Positions 1 through 8,305 of a stretch of 48,775 bases of DNA are shown one piece after another. Positions within the stretch are counted from its first letter, which is position 1, and every line of letters starts with the position of its first letter. Both the position numbers and the translations under genes were made by a program. Origin of the DNA: Bacillota bacterium (GTDB lineage: Bacteria; Bacillota; Bacilli; Bacillales; Cytobacillaceae); the NCBI GenBank assembly GCA_030705955.1, contig JAUZPL010000028.1, positions 1 to 48,775 on the forward strand. The letters are read 5' to 3'. The notes under the pieces were generated by a model that saw nothing but the letters and a program-made list of their open reading frames with translations, did no database searches and was not told the DNA's origin.

Positions 1-34
1 CCTTCGCATTATTCAAGACAATAGTCGGAATCTC

Positions 35-97
35 TCCGTCTATTTAGGCTCTTTTTATTAATAATTACTAATTAAGCGAAATATTTCCGTCTATTTA
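35..97. repeat. 12-bp direct repeat in the left intergenic region
   Basis: The 12-mer TCCGTCTATTTA occurs at 35-46 and again at 86-97. No coding sequence with a ribosome site is visible in positions 1-359. Apart from this repeat and the hairpin near 240-282 I see nothing else there. Confidence 0.5.
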
Positions 98-239
98 TCA
101 GATTGAGTACTTAACTTGAAAGCAAAAAAGTATATTAATTTTTGTTGGTACAGAAACATCTGTACGGTTACTTTTTTATGCCCGATTTACTTTACCAAAA
201 ACTCGTTGTTTTTAAGAAGAACGCCTATATATCAATAAT

Positions 240-282
240 AAAGGGACATTCAAATCAGATACGATTTGATGCCCCTTTTCTA
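240..282 (-). terminator. imperfect hairpin, probable terminator of the fnr-like gene
   Basis: AAAGGGACATTCAAATC pairs imperfectly, with one bulge, with GATTTGATGCCCCTTTT. Read on the minus strand it is followed by TTTATTATT, and it lies about 80 bp beyond the stop of the fnr-like gene. The plus strand also ends in a short T run, so it could work in both directions. Confidence 0.5.
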
Positions 283-359
283 ATGTTTTTTATAAACTTG
301 TACTCAAAAAGCGAACCCGTTAGCCTAAGACCGACTTTTTAATGTTTAATTAAGAATCT

Positions 360-1052
360 TTAATCTATTCTACAAATATCAATTGGACAGTGTTCACAGT
401 CAATTTCATTTCTCAAATAATCTATATCATGAATAGTGATGGTACCTTTATCTATGGAAATAATGCCTGACTTTCGTAAATCACTTAGAAGACGGTTGAC
501 TACCTCACGAGAGGTTCCACAGAAATTTGCTAATTCTTGGTTGGTTAGTGGTAAACGAATCATAATTCCATCCAAAGTTTTGACCCCATAGCTGTTTGAA
601 ATGCGGATCAGAGTCGAATAAAGTGCTCCTTTTTTTCCATGTAGGACAAGATCTCTGAATTTTGTTTGACTCTTTCGGTATTGCTGACTCATCCATTTCA
701 AGAATTCAAGAGATAGTGGAAGATTTTGTGAAAGTTTTTCTTCAAGTACCTCTTTCATAATAACGGCCACTTCACCGCCCTCCACCACACGTCCACTTAA
801 TAAATATTTTTGAGATGGGCAAAATAAATCAAACTCACCTATAATATCTCCCTTTTTACACATTCTAAGGGTGAGTTCTCTTCCGTCAGGAATGATTTTG
901 CTGACCTGAAGGATTCCACTTTTAACAATATATAATTCATCGGCTACAGAGCCTTCCTGAAACAAAAAAGTACCTTTTTCAATCTTTTTAATATGATGAA
1001 CCATTTCAAATAGTTCATTTAATGCAGTTGGAACATCTGTTAATGACTGCAT
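360..1052 (-). CDS. fnr: Crp/Fnr-family regulator, Bacillus Fnr type with C-terminal Fe-S cysteines
   Basis: This is a 230-residue Crp/Fnr regulator. Residues 20-105 look like the cyclic-nucleotide-binding-type beta-roll, with the FLFQEGSVADELYIVKSG stretch. A helix-turn-helix lies at about 169-195 (LTNQELANFCGTSREVVNRL). The C-terminus has C219, C222 and C227 in a CxxCxxxxC spacing, which is the cluster-binding arrangement known for Bacillus Fnr and unlike the N-terminal cysteines of enterobacterial Fnr. D134 is a candidate for the aspartate ligand reported in B. subtilis Fnr. It probably controls genes for anaerobic life. AAAGGTGG precedes the ATG. It is transcribed away from yjzC. No clear Fnr palindrome was found upstream. 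Another member of the Crp/Fnr family cannot be excluded. Confidence 0.8.
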   Translation of the reverse strand: MQSLTDVPTALNELFEMVHHIKKIEKGTFLFQEGSVADELYIVKSGILQVSKIIPDGRELTLRMCKKGDIIGEFDLFCPSQKYLLSGRVVEGGEVAVIMKEVLEEKLSQNLPLSLEFLKWMSQQYRKSQTKFRDLVLHGKKGALYSTLIRISNSYGVKTLDGIMIRLPLTNQELANFCGTSREVVNRLLSDLRKSGIISIDKGTITIHDIDYLRNEIDCEHCPIDICRID

Positions 1053-1158
1053 ACTAAAACCACCTTTAAAGGGGATATAATCGTTGATACTTTAACCATT
1101 TAAAGCAGGTGTTTCATGATGTCTTTTGTTTGCAGATAGGAAAATATAATTTTTTATA

Positions 1159-1236
1159 CTTTCCTAACGCATAAGTAGAACTACGCATCTGTATTCGCCC
1201 TAAGGAGATCGCCAATCGACGAGTTTTTCTTTATAA
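1159..1236. repeat. diverged copy of a dispersed hairpin repeat
   Basis: This segment shares blocks GCATAA, AACTACGC, ATTCGCCC and CGAGTTTTTCTTTA, in the same order and spacing, with the hairpin at 4668-4732. The inverted symmetry is partly lost here. It lies in the 393-bp gap between the fnr-like gene and yjzC. The rest of that gap is AT-rich and shows no gene. Confidence 0.5.
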
Positions 1237-1445
1237 CAATAAACAATAATTTTAACATCCATATTCCCATAGATTTTACTATAATTATATTGTTTTCGAT
1301 GGGGTTTTAGCAATATATGAACAATTATTTCATATAAAGTTCAAACTTTTTTTGAAAAGTTGATAAAAAGCAGTAGGAAAAAATTTCAGTAATGTAGACT
1401 TGAAAAATGGAAATAATACTCCTAAAGATGTAGAGGAGGTATTGT

Positions 1446-1625
1446 ATGGGACAAAATAGACAATTTCAAGCAGGACAAAAGGCACCAAATAATGGGGTTT
1501 ATATTGAGATAGGCGAAACAGGAAGCAATGTGAATAATCCACAGAAAATAAAATTAAAAGCTGGAGACTCTTTTCCTGAAACATCCAATCAAAATCGGCA
1601 TTGGACGTATTTACGTAAGCCATAA
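1446..1625 (+). CDS. yjzC: YjzC-like small protein
   Basis: This 59-residue protein begins MGQNRQFQAGQKAPNNGVY and ends in HWTYLRKP. It matches the length and character of YjzC, a small Bacillus protein of unknown function, and sits at the start of the yjzC-yjzD-yjaU block as in B. subtilis. There is no signal peptide or membrane segment, and the composition is polar and Gly/Asn/Gln-rich. AGAGGAGGT lies just before the ATG. It is followed at once by a terminator, so it is probably monocistronic. The function is unknown. Confidence 0.85.
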   Translation: MGQNRQFQAGQKAPNNGVYIEIGETGSNVNNPQKIKLKAGDSFPETSNQNRHWTYLRKP

Positions 1626-1642
1626 CATTAGATAAAAACAAC

Positions 1643-1672
1643 AAAGTCATCCATATGGATGGCTTTTATTTC
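1643..1672 (+). terminator. terminator after yjzC
   Basis: AAAGTCATCCAT pairs with ATGGATGGCTTT (one G-U pair) and is followed by TATTT. It sits 17 bp beyond the yjzC stop and ahead of the clpB promoter. Confidence 0.7.
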
Positions 1673-1686
1673 ATTTGTTTTTAGCA

Positions 1687-1719
1687 TATAATACATTTAA
1701 TAGGTCAAATTTGGTCAAA
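1687..1719 (+). promoter_or_regulatory. clpB promoter -10 and CtsR operator
   Basis: TATAAT at 1687-1692 is followed by the direct heptad repeat GGTCAAATTTGGTCAAA at 1703-1719. That is the CtsR operator form (RGTCAAA, 3 nt, RGTCAAA) known for class III heat-shock genes in Firmicutes. It covers the expected transcript start and ends one base before the GGAGGG ribosome site. No good -35 is visible. Confidence 0.8.
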
Positions 1720-1734
1720 CGGAGGGTGAAAGCC

Positions 1735-4329
1735 ATGGACTTTAACCAAATGACGGAAAAATTACAAAGTGGGTTTGTAGAAGCAGAGTCTATAGCAATT
1801 AAAAAAAATCACCAGGAAATCGACGAACCGCATTTATTTCTAGCATTGCTAAATCAAAGTGAAAGTCTAATTCAGACGATTTTAAAAAGAATGGATGTTC
1901 CAATTGAACAAGTGGAGCATGCATTAAGTACAGCTATTGAAAAAAAGCCACAGGTAAGTGGAACCGGATATGAAAAAGGAAAATTATATATAAGTCATCT
2001 TTTACAAAAAATAGTAGTAAAGGCAGAAGAGTTTGAAAAAAATTTCTCAGATGAATTTCTTTCTGTAGAACACGTGCTATTGTCAGCAGCTTCACTGAAA
2101 GAAGCCTCTGTAATGGGGAAACTATTTTCAAAAAGTGGAATTTCACTTGAAAGGGTTTTGTCGACCATTAAGGAAATAAGGGGGAATCAAAAAGTGACAT
2201 CACAAAATCCTGAAGCAACCTATGACGTTTTGAAAAAGTATGGGAGAGATCTGGTTCAAGAGGTGAAGGCGGGAAAAATTGATCCAGTCATTGGAAGAGA
2301 TGCGGAAATAAGACATGTTATTCGAATCCTTTCAAGAAAAACAAAAAATAATCCTGTGCTAATCGGAGAGCCAGGTGTTGGTAAAACTGCGATTGTTGAA
2401 GGGCTTGCCGCTAGAATCGTAAGAAAAGATGTACCGGAGGGGTTGAAGGATAAAGCCATTTTTTCATTAGATATTGGATCCCTTATAGCCGGAGCAAAAT
2501 TTAGAGGTGAATTTGAAGAGCGTCTTAAAGCAGTTTTAAATGAAGTGAAAAAAAGTGAGGGAAGAATCCTACTTTTTATTGATGAGCTTCATACAATTGT
2601 AGGAGCAGGCAAAACAGAAGGCGCAATGGATGCTGGAAATATGTTAAAACCTTTGCTTGCAAGAGGAGAATTGCATTGCATTGGGGCCACCACGATGGAT
2701 GAGCACCGCAAGTATATAGAAAAGGATCCAGCACTTGAAAGAAGATTTCAACAAGTGTTTGTCCAAGAGCCTAATGTTGAAGATACGATTTCAATCTTGC
2801 GGGGATTGAAAGAAAGATTTGAAGTTCACCATGGAGTTAAAATACATGATCGCGCATTAGTGGCAGCAGCGACCCTCTCTGATCGTTATATTACAGATCG
2901 GTTCCTGCCAGATAAGGCCATCGATCTTGTTGACGAGGCTTGTGCTCTTATCCGGACTGAAATTGATTCGATGCCAACAGAATTAGATGAAGTGACAAGA
3001 AAAATGATGCAGCTAGAAATAGAAGAAGCTGCACTTCGAAAAGAACAAGATGAAGGAAGTAAGCATAGGCTAGAAGGAATATCACTTGAACTTGCAAACC
3101 TTAAAGAGCAGGCAGACGCAATGAGGGGACAATGGCTTCATGAAAAACAGCTTATCCAAAAGTTACAGGAAAAGAGAGAGTTGCTTGAGAAGCTACGGAG
3201 AGACCTTCAAATGGCAGAAGATGAATATGATTTAAATCGTGCTGCTGAATTAAGGCATGGGAAAATTCCTTTAGCTGAAAAAGAATTAAAGGAACTTGAA
3301 TTAAAAACGGAAGTACAAGAAGGGGAGAGGCTCCTTAGGGAAGAAGTGACAGAGGAGGAAATTACGGGTACTGTTTCAAGATGGACAGGAATCCCTCTTT
3401 CTAGACTTGTGGAAGGTGAAAGAGAAAAGCTGCTCAAACTGGAGACTATTTTACATGAACGTGTAATAGGGCAGGAGGAAGCTGTTCAATTAGTGACTGA
3501 TGCCGTTTTAAGGGCTAGAGCTGGGATTAAAGATCCAAAAAGGCCAATAGGATCCTTTTTGTTTTTAGGGCCGACAGGTGTAGGAAAAACAGAACTTGCA
3601 AAAGCATTGGCTGAAGCTTTATTTGACAGTGAGGAGCATATCATTCGAATCGATATGTCTGAATACATGGAAAAGCATGCAGTGTCACGGCTCATTGGAG
3701 CACCTCCAGGATATGTGGGGTATGAGGAAGGTGGTCAATTAACTGAAGCCATTAGACGAAGACCTTATTCCGTTATTCTTCTTGATGAGATTGAAAAGGC
3801 ACACCCAGAGGTCTTTAATATTTTATTACAGGCTCTTGATGATGGTCGTATTACAGATTCACAGGGTAGGGTAGTGGATTTTAAAAATACAGTCATCATT
3901 ATGACCTCTAATATTGGCTCTTCTATTTTATTAGAACGTGTAGAAAACGATATAAATGAAGAAACAAAGAAAAGCGTTTTTACCCTTTTAAGATCCCATT
4001 TCCGTCCTGAATTTTTAAATAGGATTGACGAAATTATATTATTTAAGGCGTTAACCATACAGGAGATAAAAGGGATTGTTGGAAAGCTTATAGTGGAGCT
4101 TCAGGAAAGGCTTAATGACCAACATATACAAATAGAGATAAGCGAAGAGGCAAAAGAATTTATTTCTACAAATGGATTTGATCCAATCTATGGTGCAAGA
4201 CCATTGAAACGGTTTATTCAGCGTAATATTGAAACAAAATTGGCAAGGGATATTATTTCTGGAAAAATACATGACCATTCTGAAGTAATAATTTCCGTAT
4301 TAAATGATGAAATTGTAATAATGTCCTAA
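1735..4329 (+). CDS. clpB: ATP-dependent disaggregase ClpB
   Basis: This is a Hsp100 ATPase of 864 residues that extracts polypeptides from aggregates together with the DnaK system. In order it has an N-terminal Clp repeat domain (1-150), a first AAA+ module with Walker A GEPGVGKT at 211-218 and Walker [10 protein letters not shown], and a long coiled-coil middle domain (about 400-530). A second AAA+ module has GPTGVGKT at 612-619, then the C-terminal domain. The middle-domain length separates ClpB from ClpC and ClpE. The ATG at 1735 is chosen because GGAGGG precedes it and [11 protein letters not shown] is the family start; the reading frame continues upstream only into the operator. B. subtilis lacks this gene. 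The CtsR box implies heat induction. Confidence 0.95.
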   Translation: MDFNQMTEKLQSGFVEAESIAIKKNHQEIDEPHLFLALLNQSESLIQTILKRMDVPIEQVEHALSTAIEKKPQVSGTGYEKGKLYISHLLQKIVVKAEEFEKNFSDEFLSVEHVLLSAASLKEASVMGKLFSKSGISLERVLSTIKEIRGNQKVTSQNPEATYDVLKKYGRDLVQEVKAGKIDPVIGRDAEIRHVIRILSRKTKNNPVLIGEPGVGKTAIVEGLAARIVRKDVPEGLKDKAIFSLDIGSLIAGAKFRGEFEERLKAVLNEVKKSEGRILLFIDELHTIVGAGKTEGAMDAGNMLKPLLARGELHCIGATTMDEHRKYIEKDPALERRFQQVFVQEPNVEDTISILRGLKERFEVHHGVKIHDRALVAAATLSDRYITDRFLPDKAIDLVDEACALIRTEIDSMPTELDEVTRKMMQLEIEEAALRKEQDEGSKHRLEGISLELANLKEQADAMRGQWLHEKQLIQKLQEKRELLEKLRRDLQMAEDEYDLNRAAELRHGKIPLAEKELKELELKTEVQEGERLLREEVTEEEITGTVSRWTGIPLSRLVEGEREKLLKLETILHERVIGQEEAVQLVTDAVLRARAGIKDPKRPIGSFLFLGPTGVGKTELAKALAEALFDSEEHIIRIDMSEYMEKHAVSRLIGAPPGYVGYEEGGQLTEAIRRRPYSVILLDEIEKAHPEVFNILLQALDDGRITDSQGRVVDFKNTVIIMTSNIGSSILLERVENDINEETKKSVFTLLRSHFRPEFLNRIDEIILFKALTIQEIKGIVGKLIVELQERLNDQHIQIEISEEAKEFISTNGFDPIYGARPLKRFIQRNIETKLARDIISGKIHDHSEVIISVLNDEIVIMS

Positions 4330-4334
4330 AAAAT

Positions 4335-4371
4335 AAAAAGGTCATCTGTCTATTGGCAGAATGACCTTTTA
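4335..4371. terminator. bidirectional terminator between clpB and yjzD
   Basis: AAAAGGTCAT and ATGACCTTTT form the outer stem, with CTG/CAG inside, flanked by A and T runs. It lies between convergent clpB and yjzD and can serve both. Confidence 0.8.
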
Positions 4372-4381
4372 ATGAATAAAA

Positions 4382-4564
4382 TTAATGCTTTTCGACTGGA
4401 TCATTTGGAATGATGGAAGTAACAATAAAAATCATAACTGTGACCACTAGAGCTAAAATGGCACCGATTTCAAAATTGTATGTAGTGCCGATCATTGAGC
4501 TAACAACATAATCTAACATTTGCACGAGAAGAAAAGCCCAGAAAAAAGTCCAAAAGTATCGCAC
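4382..4564 (-). CDS. yjzD: YjzD-like small membrane protein
   Basis: This protein of about 60 residues has two hydrophobic helices (around 4-24 and 30-52) and a short polar tail ending DPVEKH. It matches the expected size and place of YjzD, a DUF2929-type membrane protein of unknown function. The GTG at 4564 is preferred because AGAGG lies 8 nt before it. A GTG at 4573 would overlap that ribosome site. It converges on clpB across a shared terminator. Confidence 0.8.
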   Translation of the reverse strand: MRYFWTFFWAFLLVQMLDYVVSSMIGTTYNFEIGAILALVVTVMIFIVTSIIPNDPVEKH

Positions 4565-4667
4565 GATTTTCACCTCTAACTATCTTGAATCTTTACTCAT
4601 ATTATCATATGCTCTGAAAATAATAAATGGCTATTTAAATATTTTAGGTTTTTAAACAAATAGGAAA

Positions 4668-4732
4668 GCATAAATTTAACTACGCCTCATGATTCGCCCC
4701 TAGGGGCGAATCATGAAGCGAGTTTTCTTTAA
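4668..4732. repeat. long perfect hairpin, dispersed intergenic repeat
   Basis: Positions 4688-4715 form a perfect 28-bp palindrome with the centre CCCCTAGGGG. Nearly paired flanks extend it to about 4678-4724, and TTTTCTTT follows. It resembles the diverged sequence at 1159-1236, which suggests a dispersed repeat family. It sits in the gap between yjzD and yjaU, which are transcribed divergently. Confidence 0.7.
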
Positions 4733-4837
4733 TGGAATTCACTCATTTTATATCAAATAATGTTGGGCACTTTCCCTTTCACAATTTGTGAATCTACATA
4801 CTATATTTTTGAGGAAATTGCAAAAGGAGATTTATCA

Positions 4838-5560
4838 ATGGAGAACCGGAATTTTCTGTTGGGAACTGAGTGGAATATTATCCATTACCCTGAGAAGCCA
4901 ACAGGTTTTGGCATCTTAATAATTGGTGATGAAAGGCATTTTGTAGATGAAAATAAAAGCTTTTGGCTTCAGAACGAAGGAAAGCTAGCCATTATTAAGC
5001 TGTTAAAAGAATCGGGGTATACTATTTTTTCTTCAAATCTTTACGGAAAGAACTGGGGAAGCGAAGTGGCAGTGGAAATAGCTCAAAGGTTATACCAGCA
5101 TATAATAAGAAGTGAAATAATAAATAGTAAAATTCATGTTATAGCGGAAGGTATGGGTGCCTTAGTTGCAATAAAACTTATGGACAGATTAAAAGGACAA
5201 CTAAGATCACTTGTTTTTTTAAATCCAATTCTTTCTTTAAGCCATCATCTTCAACTTGAAAAGGAAAATAAATTCTTTTATAAAAAACTTACGAAAGAAT
5301 TGGAAGTTGCTTATCAAAAGGAATTTCAACAAATTGAAAAAGAAATGAACCATGTGGAAAATAATAAGCCGCTAATCTTTGATATGCCGGTTAAACTCAT
5401 CCATGTTATGTCTGGTGGAAGAGCATATAATCAATCCAATATTTATCGGCAATTGTTAAATAAGACTGATCTTAATACAAGTTATATTTTACCTGAGAAA
5501 AAAATGCAAATTGGTGATATGATTGTAAGGTTTTTCAAAGAAAATGAAAAAGAACTATAG
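4838..5560 (+). CDS. yjaU: YjaU-like alpha/beta-hydrolase-fold protein
   Basis: This protein of 240 residues sits where YjaU lies in B. subtilis. The pattern of hydrophobic strands and helices fits an alpha/beta-hydrolase fold. The strand-turn-helix that normally holds the nucleophile reads VIAEGMGALVAIKLMDRL, so the usual GxSxG serine appears as glycine. The C-terminal part (PVKLIHVMSGG) could hold the region of the acid residue. It may therefore be inactive or bind rather than hydrolyse. The ATG at 4838 is chosen because AAAGGAGA lies 7 nt upstream; the frame stays open upstream without a ribosome site. The specific function is unknown. Confidence 0.7.
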   Translation: MENRNFLLGTEWNIIHYPEKPTGFGILIIGDERHFVDENKSFWLQNEGKLAIIKLLKESGYTIFSSNLYGKNWGSEVAVEIAQRLYQHIIRSEIINSKIHVIAEGMGALVAIKLMDRLKGQLRSLVFLNPILSLSHHLQLEKENKFFYKKLTKELEVAYQKEFQQIEKEMNHVENNKPLIFDMPVKLIHVMSGGRAYNQSNIYRQLLNKTDLNTSYILPEKKMQIGDMIVRFFKENEKEL

Positions 5561-5569
5561 AAAGTAAAT

Positions 5570-5632
5570 CCTCCCCGTTTGAAATAATTCCAAGCTATAT
5601 TGCATAGGATTCATTAGTATTATATGGGGAGG
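5570..5632 (+). promoter_or_regulatory. possible ribosome-site-sequestering stem in the yjaV leader
   Basis: CCTCCCC at 5570-5576 is a perfect complement of GGGGAGG at 5626-5632. The latter is the ribosome site of yjaV (ATG 7 nt later). One further G-U and one further T-A pair extend the stem. Pairing would hide the ribosome site. Confidence 0.4.
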
Positions 5633-5639
5633 TTCGAGG

Positions 5640-6476
5640 ATGGACAAGGCTGTAATATTTGATGCCTTTGAATTTGTTGGCTTTCATTTTTGTAAAAAGT
5701 TATTAGATATAGGATTTGAGGTAAGTGGTATTCAATTTAACCATGAAAAAAAAAATAAATACTTAGATGAAATGAGACTTGAAGTTGGACGAAATGCTAA
5801 TTTTAAAGAAAAAACAATGGAAGAATGGGCAACCCAAATGGAAAAAGAAATGGACGATCCAGCCTTCTTTATTTTTTCACTCTATGACCTTTATATGGGA
5901 TATAAAGAGGACCTCTTAAATAACGAGATATTAAAAGATTATTTGTTAAATAGCATTAGACAGAGGAATAAACAAAGTCTCATTGTTTTTTTATTACCAA
6001 TTCAACTTATTTCAGAAGAAAATGACGCAGAAGGTCTTCGAGGTTGCAAAGATTTTTTAAAGAGTGTGGATGAAATGGAATGTGATTCACAATTTTTCTA
6101 TTTACCATCACTTTACGGTCCATGGCAGTCTGATGCATTCTTTTTCCAAAAAGCAATGTTAAATAATTTAAATGAGCGTGAAGAAAGTAAGGAGTGGATG
6201 GGGGACACTATTTTTATTCGGGATGCTATCGAACTTGTGATTGAACAAATGGAAGATAAAACTCCTGGTAAATATCTGCTTGAGAGTGGTAAACAAAATA
6301 GATGGTTTGAATGTGCAGAGTTTTTAAATATTGACGAAACCTATTTTCGGAAAAATGTTAAAAATCTTGTTATTAATGATGAATTCGTTTTGAGTTTAAA
6401 AGTTGGGAGCCCTACTTCAATACCTGACTCTTTTGCAGAGCAGAAAGAACATTTAAATTATTTATCTACTATTTAA
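5640..6476 (+). CDS. yjaV: YjaV-like degenerate nucleotide-sugar-epimerase-fold protein
   Basis: This 278-residue protein follows yjaU as YjaV does in B. subtilis. The start (KAVIFDAFEFVGFHFCKKLLDIGFEVSGI) has the strand-helix-strand of a Rossmann fold. The glycine-rich GxxGxxG loop of extended short-chain dehydrogenases is mostly lost (DAFEFVGFHF). The segment SLYGPWQSDAFFFQKAM resembles the LYGPGQ region of nucleotide-sugar epimerases, and a FIRDAIELVIEQM segment also fits that family. It is probably a non-catalytic or altered relative. The ATG follows GGGGAGG. A terminator ends the unit. The function is unknown. Confidence 0.65.
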   Translation: MDKAVIFDAFEFVGFHFCKKLLDIGFEVSGIQFNHEKKNKYLDEMRLEVGRNANFKEKTMEEWATQMEKEMDDPAFFIFSLYDLYMGYKEDLLNNEILKDYLLNSIRQRNKQSLIVFLLPIQLISEENDAEGLRGCKDFLKSVDEMECDSQFFYLPSLYGPWQSDAFFFQKAMLNNLNEREESKEWMGDTIFIRDAIELVIEQMEDKTPGKYLLESGKQNRWFECAEFLNIDETYFRKNVKNLVINDEFVLSLKVGSPTSIPDSFAEQKEHLNYLSTI

Positions 6477-6536
6477 GAAGCTTAACTACGAGTTGAACAA
6501 CAATTTCTTTTCAAATGAATACGGTAAAGGTAGAAT

Positions 6537-6576
6537 AAAAAGGGTAATCTTTCCTAAAGGGAAGATGCCCTTTTTA
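6537..6576 (+). terminator. terminator after yjaV
   Basis: AAAAGGGTAATCTTTCC pairs with GGGAAGATGCCCTTTTT, with small mismatches, and a T run follows. It lies 60 bp past the yjaV stop and before med. Confidence 0.75.
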
Positions 6577-6634
6577 GGTATTTAAAAAAGTACAGGTCGC
6601 GTTTTCTAGCATCTAAGAAGAGGAGATGCATGAC

Positions 6635-7585
6635 ATGTTAAAACGTTTTGTAATTATTTGTTTCTGCTTTCTTCTTAGTGGTTGTGGATGGAATCATCAG
6701 GAAGGAAAGCTAAAAAAAGTTGGATTGCTTGTACCCGATACAATAAATGACCAAGTGTGGGGAACAAAAGGATATAAAGGGCTGTTGAAAATTCAATCTC
6801 AATTTAATGTGGATGTTTTTTATAAGGAAGATATGGATAGTGAATTGGTGGTAGAACGAGCCGTAAAAGAATTTAATCAAAAAGGAGTAAACCTGATTTT
6901 TGGACATGGAGCTGAATTTTCTGCATACTTTAATAAGATTGCAAAAAAGTATCCACATATTCAATTTGTCAGTTTTAACGGTGATGCAAAAAAAACGAAC
7001 ACAACTAGTCTCGTTTTTAAGAGCTATAGTATGGGGTTTTTTAGTGGAATGGTTGCTTCACATATGTCAAAATCAAAACATGTTGGGATCATTGCGGCCT
7101 ATAATTGGCAGCCTGAGATAAGAGGATTCTATCATGGAGCATTAACTGAAAAAAAACATACCCAAGTTGACATAGACTATGTTGGAAATTGGGATGATAG
7201 TAATAAAGCAGTTGTACTAGCACAAAAAATGATAAAAAATGGTGTGGACGTGATTTATCCCGCAGGAGATGGATTTAATGTTCCAGTAATTGAACAAGTA
7301 AAAGACCAGGGTTTATATGTAATCGGATATGTTTCAGACCAATCTGATATGGGAAAATATACAGTGTTAACCAGTACCGTTCAGCAGGTGGATGAATTAT
7401 ATGAAAAAGTTGCTGATCAATATAACAGAGGTGTTTTGAGGGCTGGAAATTTGTCATTCGATTTTCAAGATAATGTCATCACTTTAGGGAAATATAGTCC
7501 TTTAGTAGATAAAAAGTTTATCCAAAAAATGGATAGCTATATAGAAAAATATAAGAAAACAGGTAAATTACCAAATCAAAAGTAA
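6635..7585 (+). CDS. med: Med lipoprotein, BMP/PnrA-type, competence regulator
   Basis: This is a lipoprotein of 316 residues with a short hydrophobic signal and a lipobox LLSGC, where C17 is the lipidation site. The rest is the BMP/PnrA-type periplasmic-binding fold. Typical segments are KVGLLVPDTINDQVWGTKGYKGL, LIFGHGAEFSA, VGIIAAYNWQPEIRGFYHGA and VIYPAGDGFNVPVIEQ. In B. subtilis Med raises comK expression. The partner comZ follows after 18 bp, as in that species. The ATG at 6635 is chosen because AGGAG lies 9 nt upstream. An ATG at 6626 would abut that site and lengthen the signal by three residues. The ligand is not known; nucleosides are typical for the fold. Confidence 0.88.
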   Translation: MLKRFVIICFCFLLSGCGWNHQEGKLKKVGLLVPDTINDQVWGTKGYKGLLKIQSQFNVDVFYKEDMDSELVVERAVKEFNQKGVNLIFGHGAEFSAYFNKIAKKYPHIQFVSFNGDAKKTNTTSLVFKSYSMGFFSGMVASHMSKSKHVGIIAAYNWQPEIRGFYHGALTEKKHTQVDIDYVGNWDDSNKAVVLAQKMIKNGVDVIYPAGDGFNVPVIEQVKDQGLYVIGYVSDQSDMGKYTVLTSTVQQVDELYEKVADQYNRGVLRAGNLSFDFQDNVITLGKYSPLVDKKFIQKMDSYIEKYKKTGKLPNQK

Positions 7586-7603
7586 TGGTGAAGGAGAATT
7601 AAA

Positions 7604-7810
7604 ATGACTGAACAGGAAAAATCACTACAATTTATGCAAATTGCTTTAAAATATTTTCCACTAGCAAAGGAACAGTTAGATAAAGCTGGGATTGAATTAT
7701 CCTTTGAAGTTATTCAGCCTTTTATGGAGTTATTTACTAAAGTGATGGATGAAGCTTATGAACTAGGAAGAAACGAAGCTCTGAAGGAAACGAACCAAAT
7801 AAAAAGCTAA
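7604..7810 (+). CDS. comZ: ComZ, late-competence modulator
   Basis: This 68-residue, mostly helical protein (SLQFMQIALKYFPLAKEQLDKAG) matches ComZ, which in B. subtilis represses the comG operon. It follows med after 18 bp with GAAGGAG before the ATG, so the two are probably one transcript. A strong terminator overlaps its last codons. Confidence 0.88.
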   Translation: MTEQEKSLQFMQIALKYFPLAKEQLDKAGIELSFEVIQPFMELFTKVMDEAYELGRNEALKETNQIKS

Positions 7811-7841
7811 GCTGCCAAAATAAAGCAGCTTAGTTTTTTTT
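7807..7841. terminator. terminator of comZ, overlapping the 3' end of the convergent gene
   Basis: CTAAGCTGC (7807-7815) pairs with GCAGCTTAG (7825-7833) and eight Ts follow. The stem contains the comZ stop. The T run encodes the last lysines of the convergent gene on the minus strand. Confidence 0.85.
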
Positions 7842-8075
7842 AAAAAATTGTTGTATATATGGATACACTTTATTGTACAATGGCTTTAAACCTTTTGCGG
7901 ATTCAATTAAAGTGTCTATATTATACATAATTTCTTCGTAGTCATAATAGTCTTGAGGTCCTCTTTCATCCTGTTCGTTTTCAGGATGTACTGGTGGTTT
8001 ACCTCCCGATCCAAACATAAAACGATTAAAACGGTCTTCTGCACTTTCTTTGTTTTCATGATGATCTTTTCCCAC
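7830..8075 (-). CDS. small hypothetical protein, position of yjzB
   Basis: This 81-residue protein has a polar, charged N-terminal half (HHENKESAEDRFNRFMFG) and a second half predicted helical (YEEIMYNIDTLIESAKGLKPLYNKVYPYIQQFF). It starts with GTG after GGGAGG. The place between comZ and fabHA is that of yjzB in B. subtilis, but I cannot confirm similarity. It has no signal or membrane segment. The stop lies inside the terminator stem of comZ, so the two 3' ends overlap. The function is unknown. Confidence 0.65.
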   Translation of the reverse strand: MGKDHHENKESAEDRFNRFMFGSGGKPPVHPENEQDERGPQDYYDYEEIMYNIDTLIESAKGLKPLYNKVYPYIQQFFKKN

Positions 8076-8170
8076 GTCTATTTTCCTCCCTTAAACGTCC
8101 TTAATTTAAATTATGACTTTACTTTTAAAAGGGTTGGATAATTGCGGATATGAGTAGGGGAATTTAAAGG

Positions 8171-8216
8171 TTGCCTTACCAATACTAAATTTGATAAAAT
8201 TAGTACCAAGTCATAA
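8171..8216 (+). promoter_or_regulatory. fabHA promoter with FapR operator
   Basis: TTGCCT (8171-8176), an 18-nt spacer and TAAAAT (8195-8200) form a promoter. The -10 runs directly into TTAGTACCAAGTCATAA (8200-8216), a close match to the FapR operator TTAGTACCNRGTACTAA. FapR with malonyl-CoA controls lipid synthesis in Bacillaceae. The same TAAAATTAGTACCAAGT string recurs before fabI at 44634. Confidence 0.85.
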
Positions 8217-8305
8217 TAATTGATAACAATGATGGTTACAGGCAGGTTTAACAATGCCTTATTTTAATTCGCTAAATAATCAATTTTGTAAAAGGAGATG
8301 GCTGC

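Noticed and set aside
142-342. 66-residue protein gene in the left intergenic region
   Set aside because: No ribosome site, unusual composition, and it runs through a terminator hairpin.
1053-1135. Fnr autoregulatory site upstream of the fnr-like gene
   Set aside because: No TGTGA-N6-TCACA palindrome could be found.
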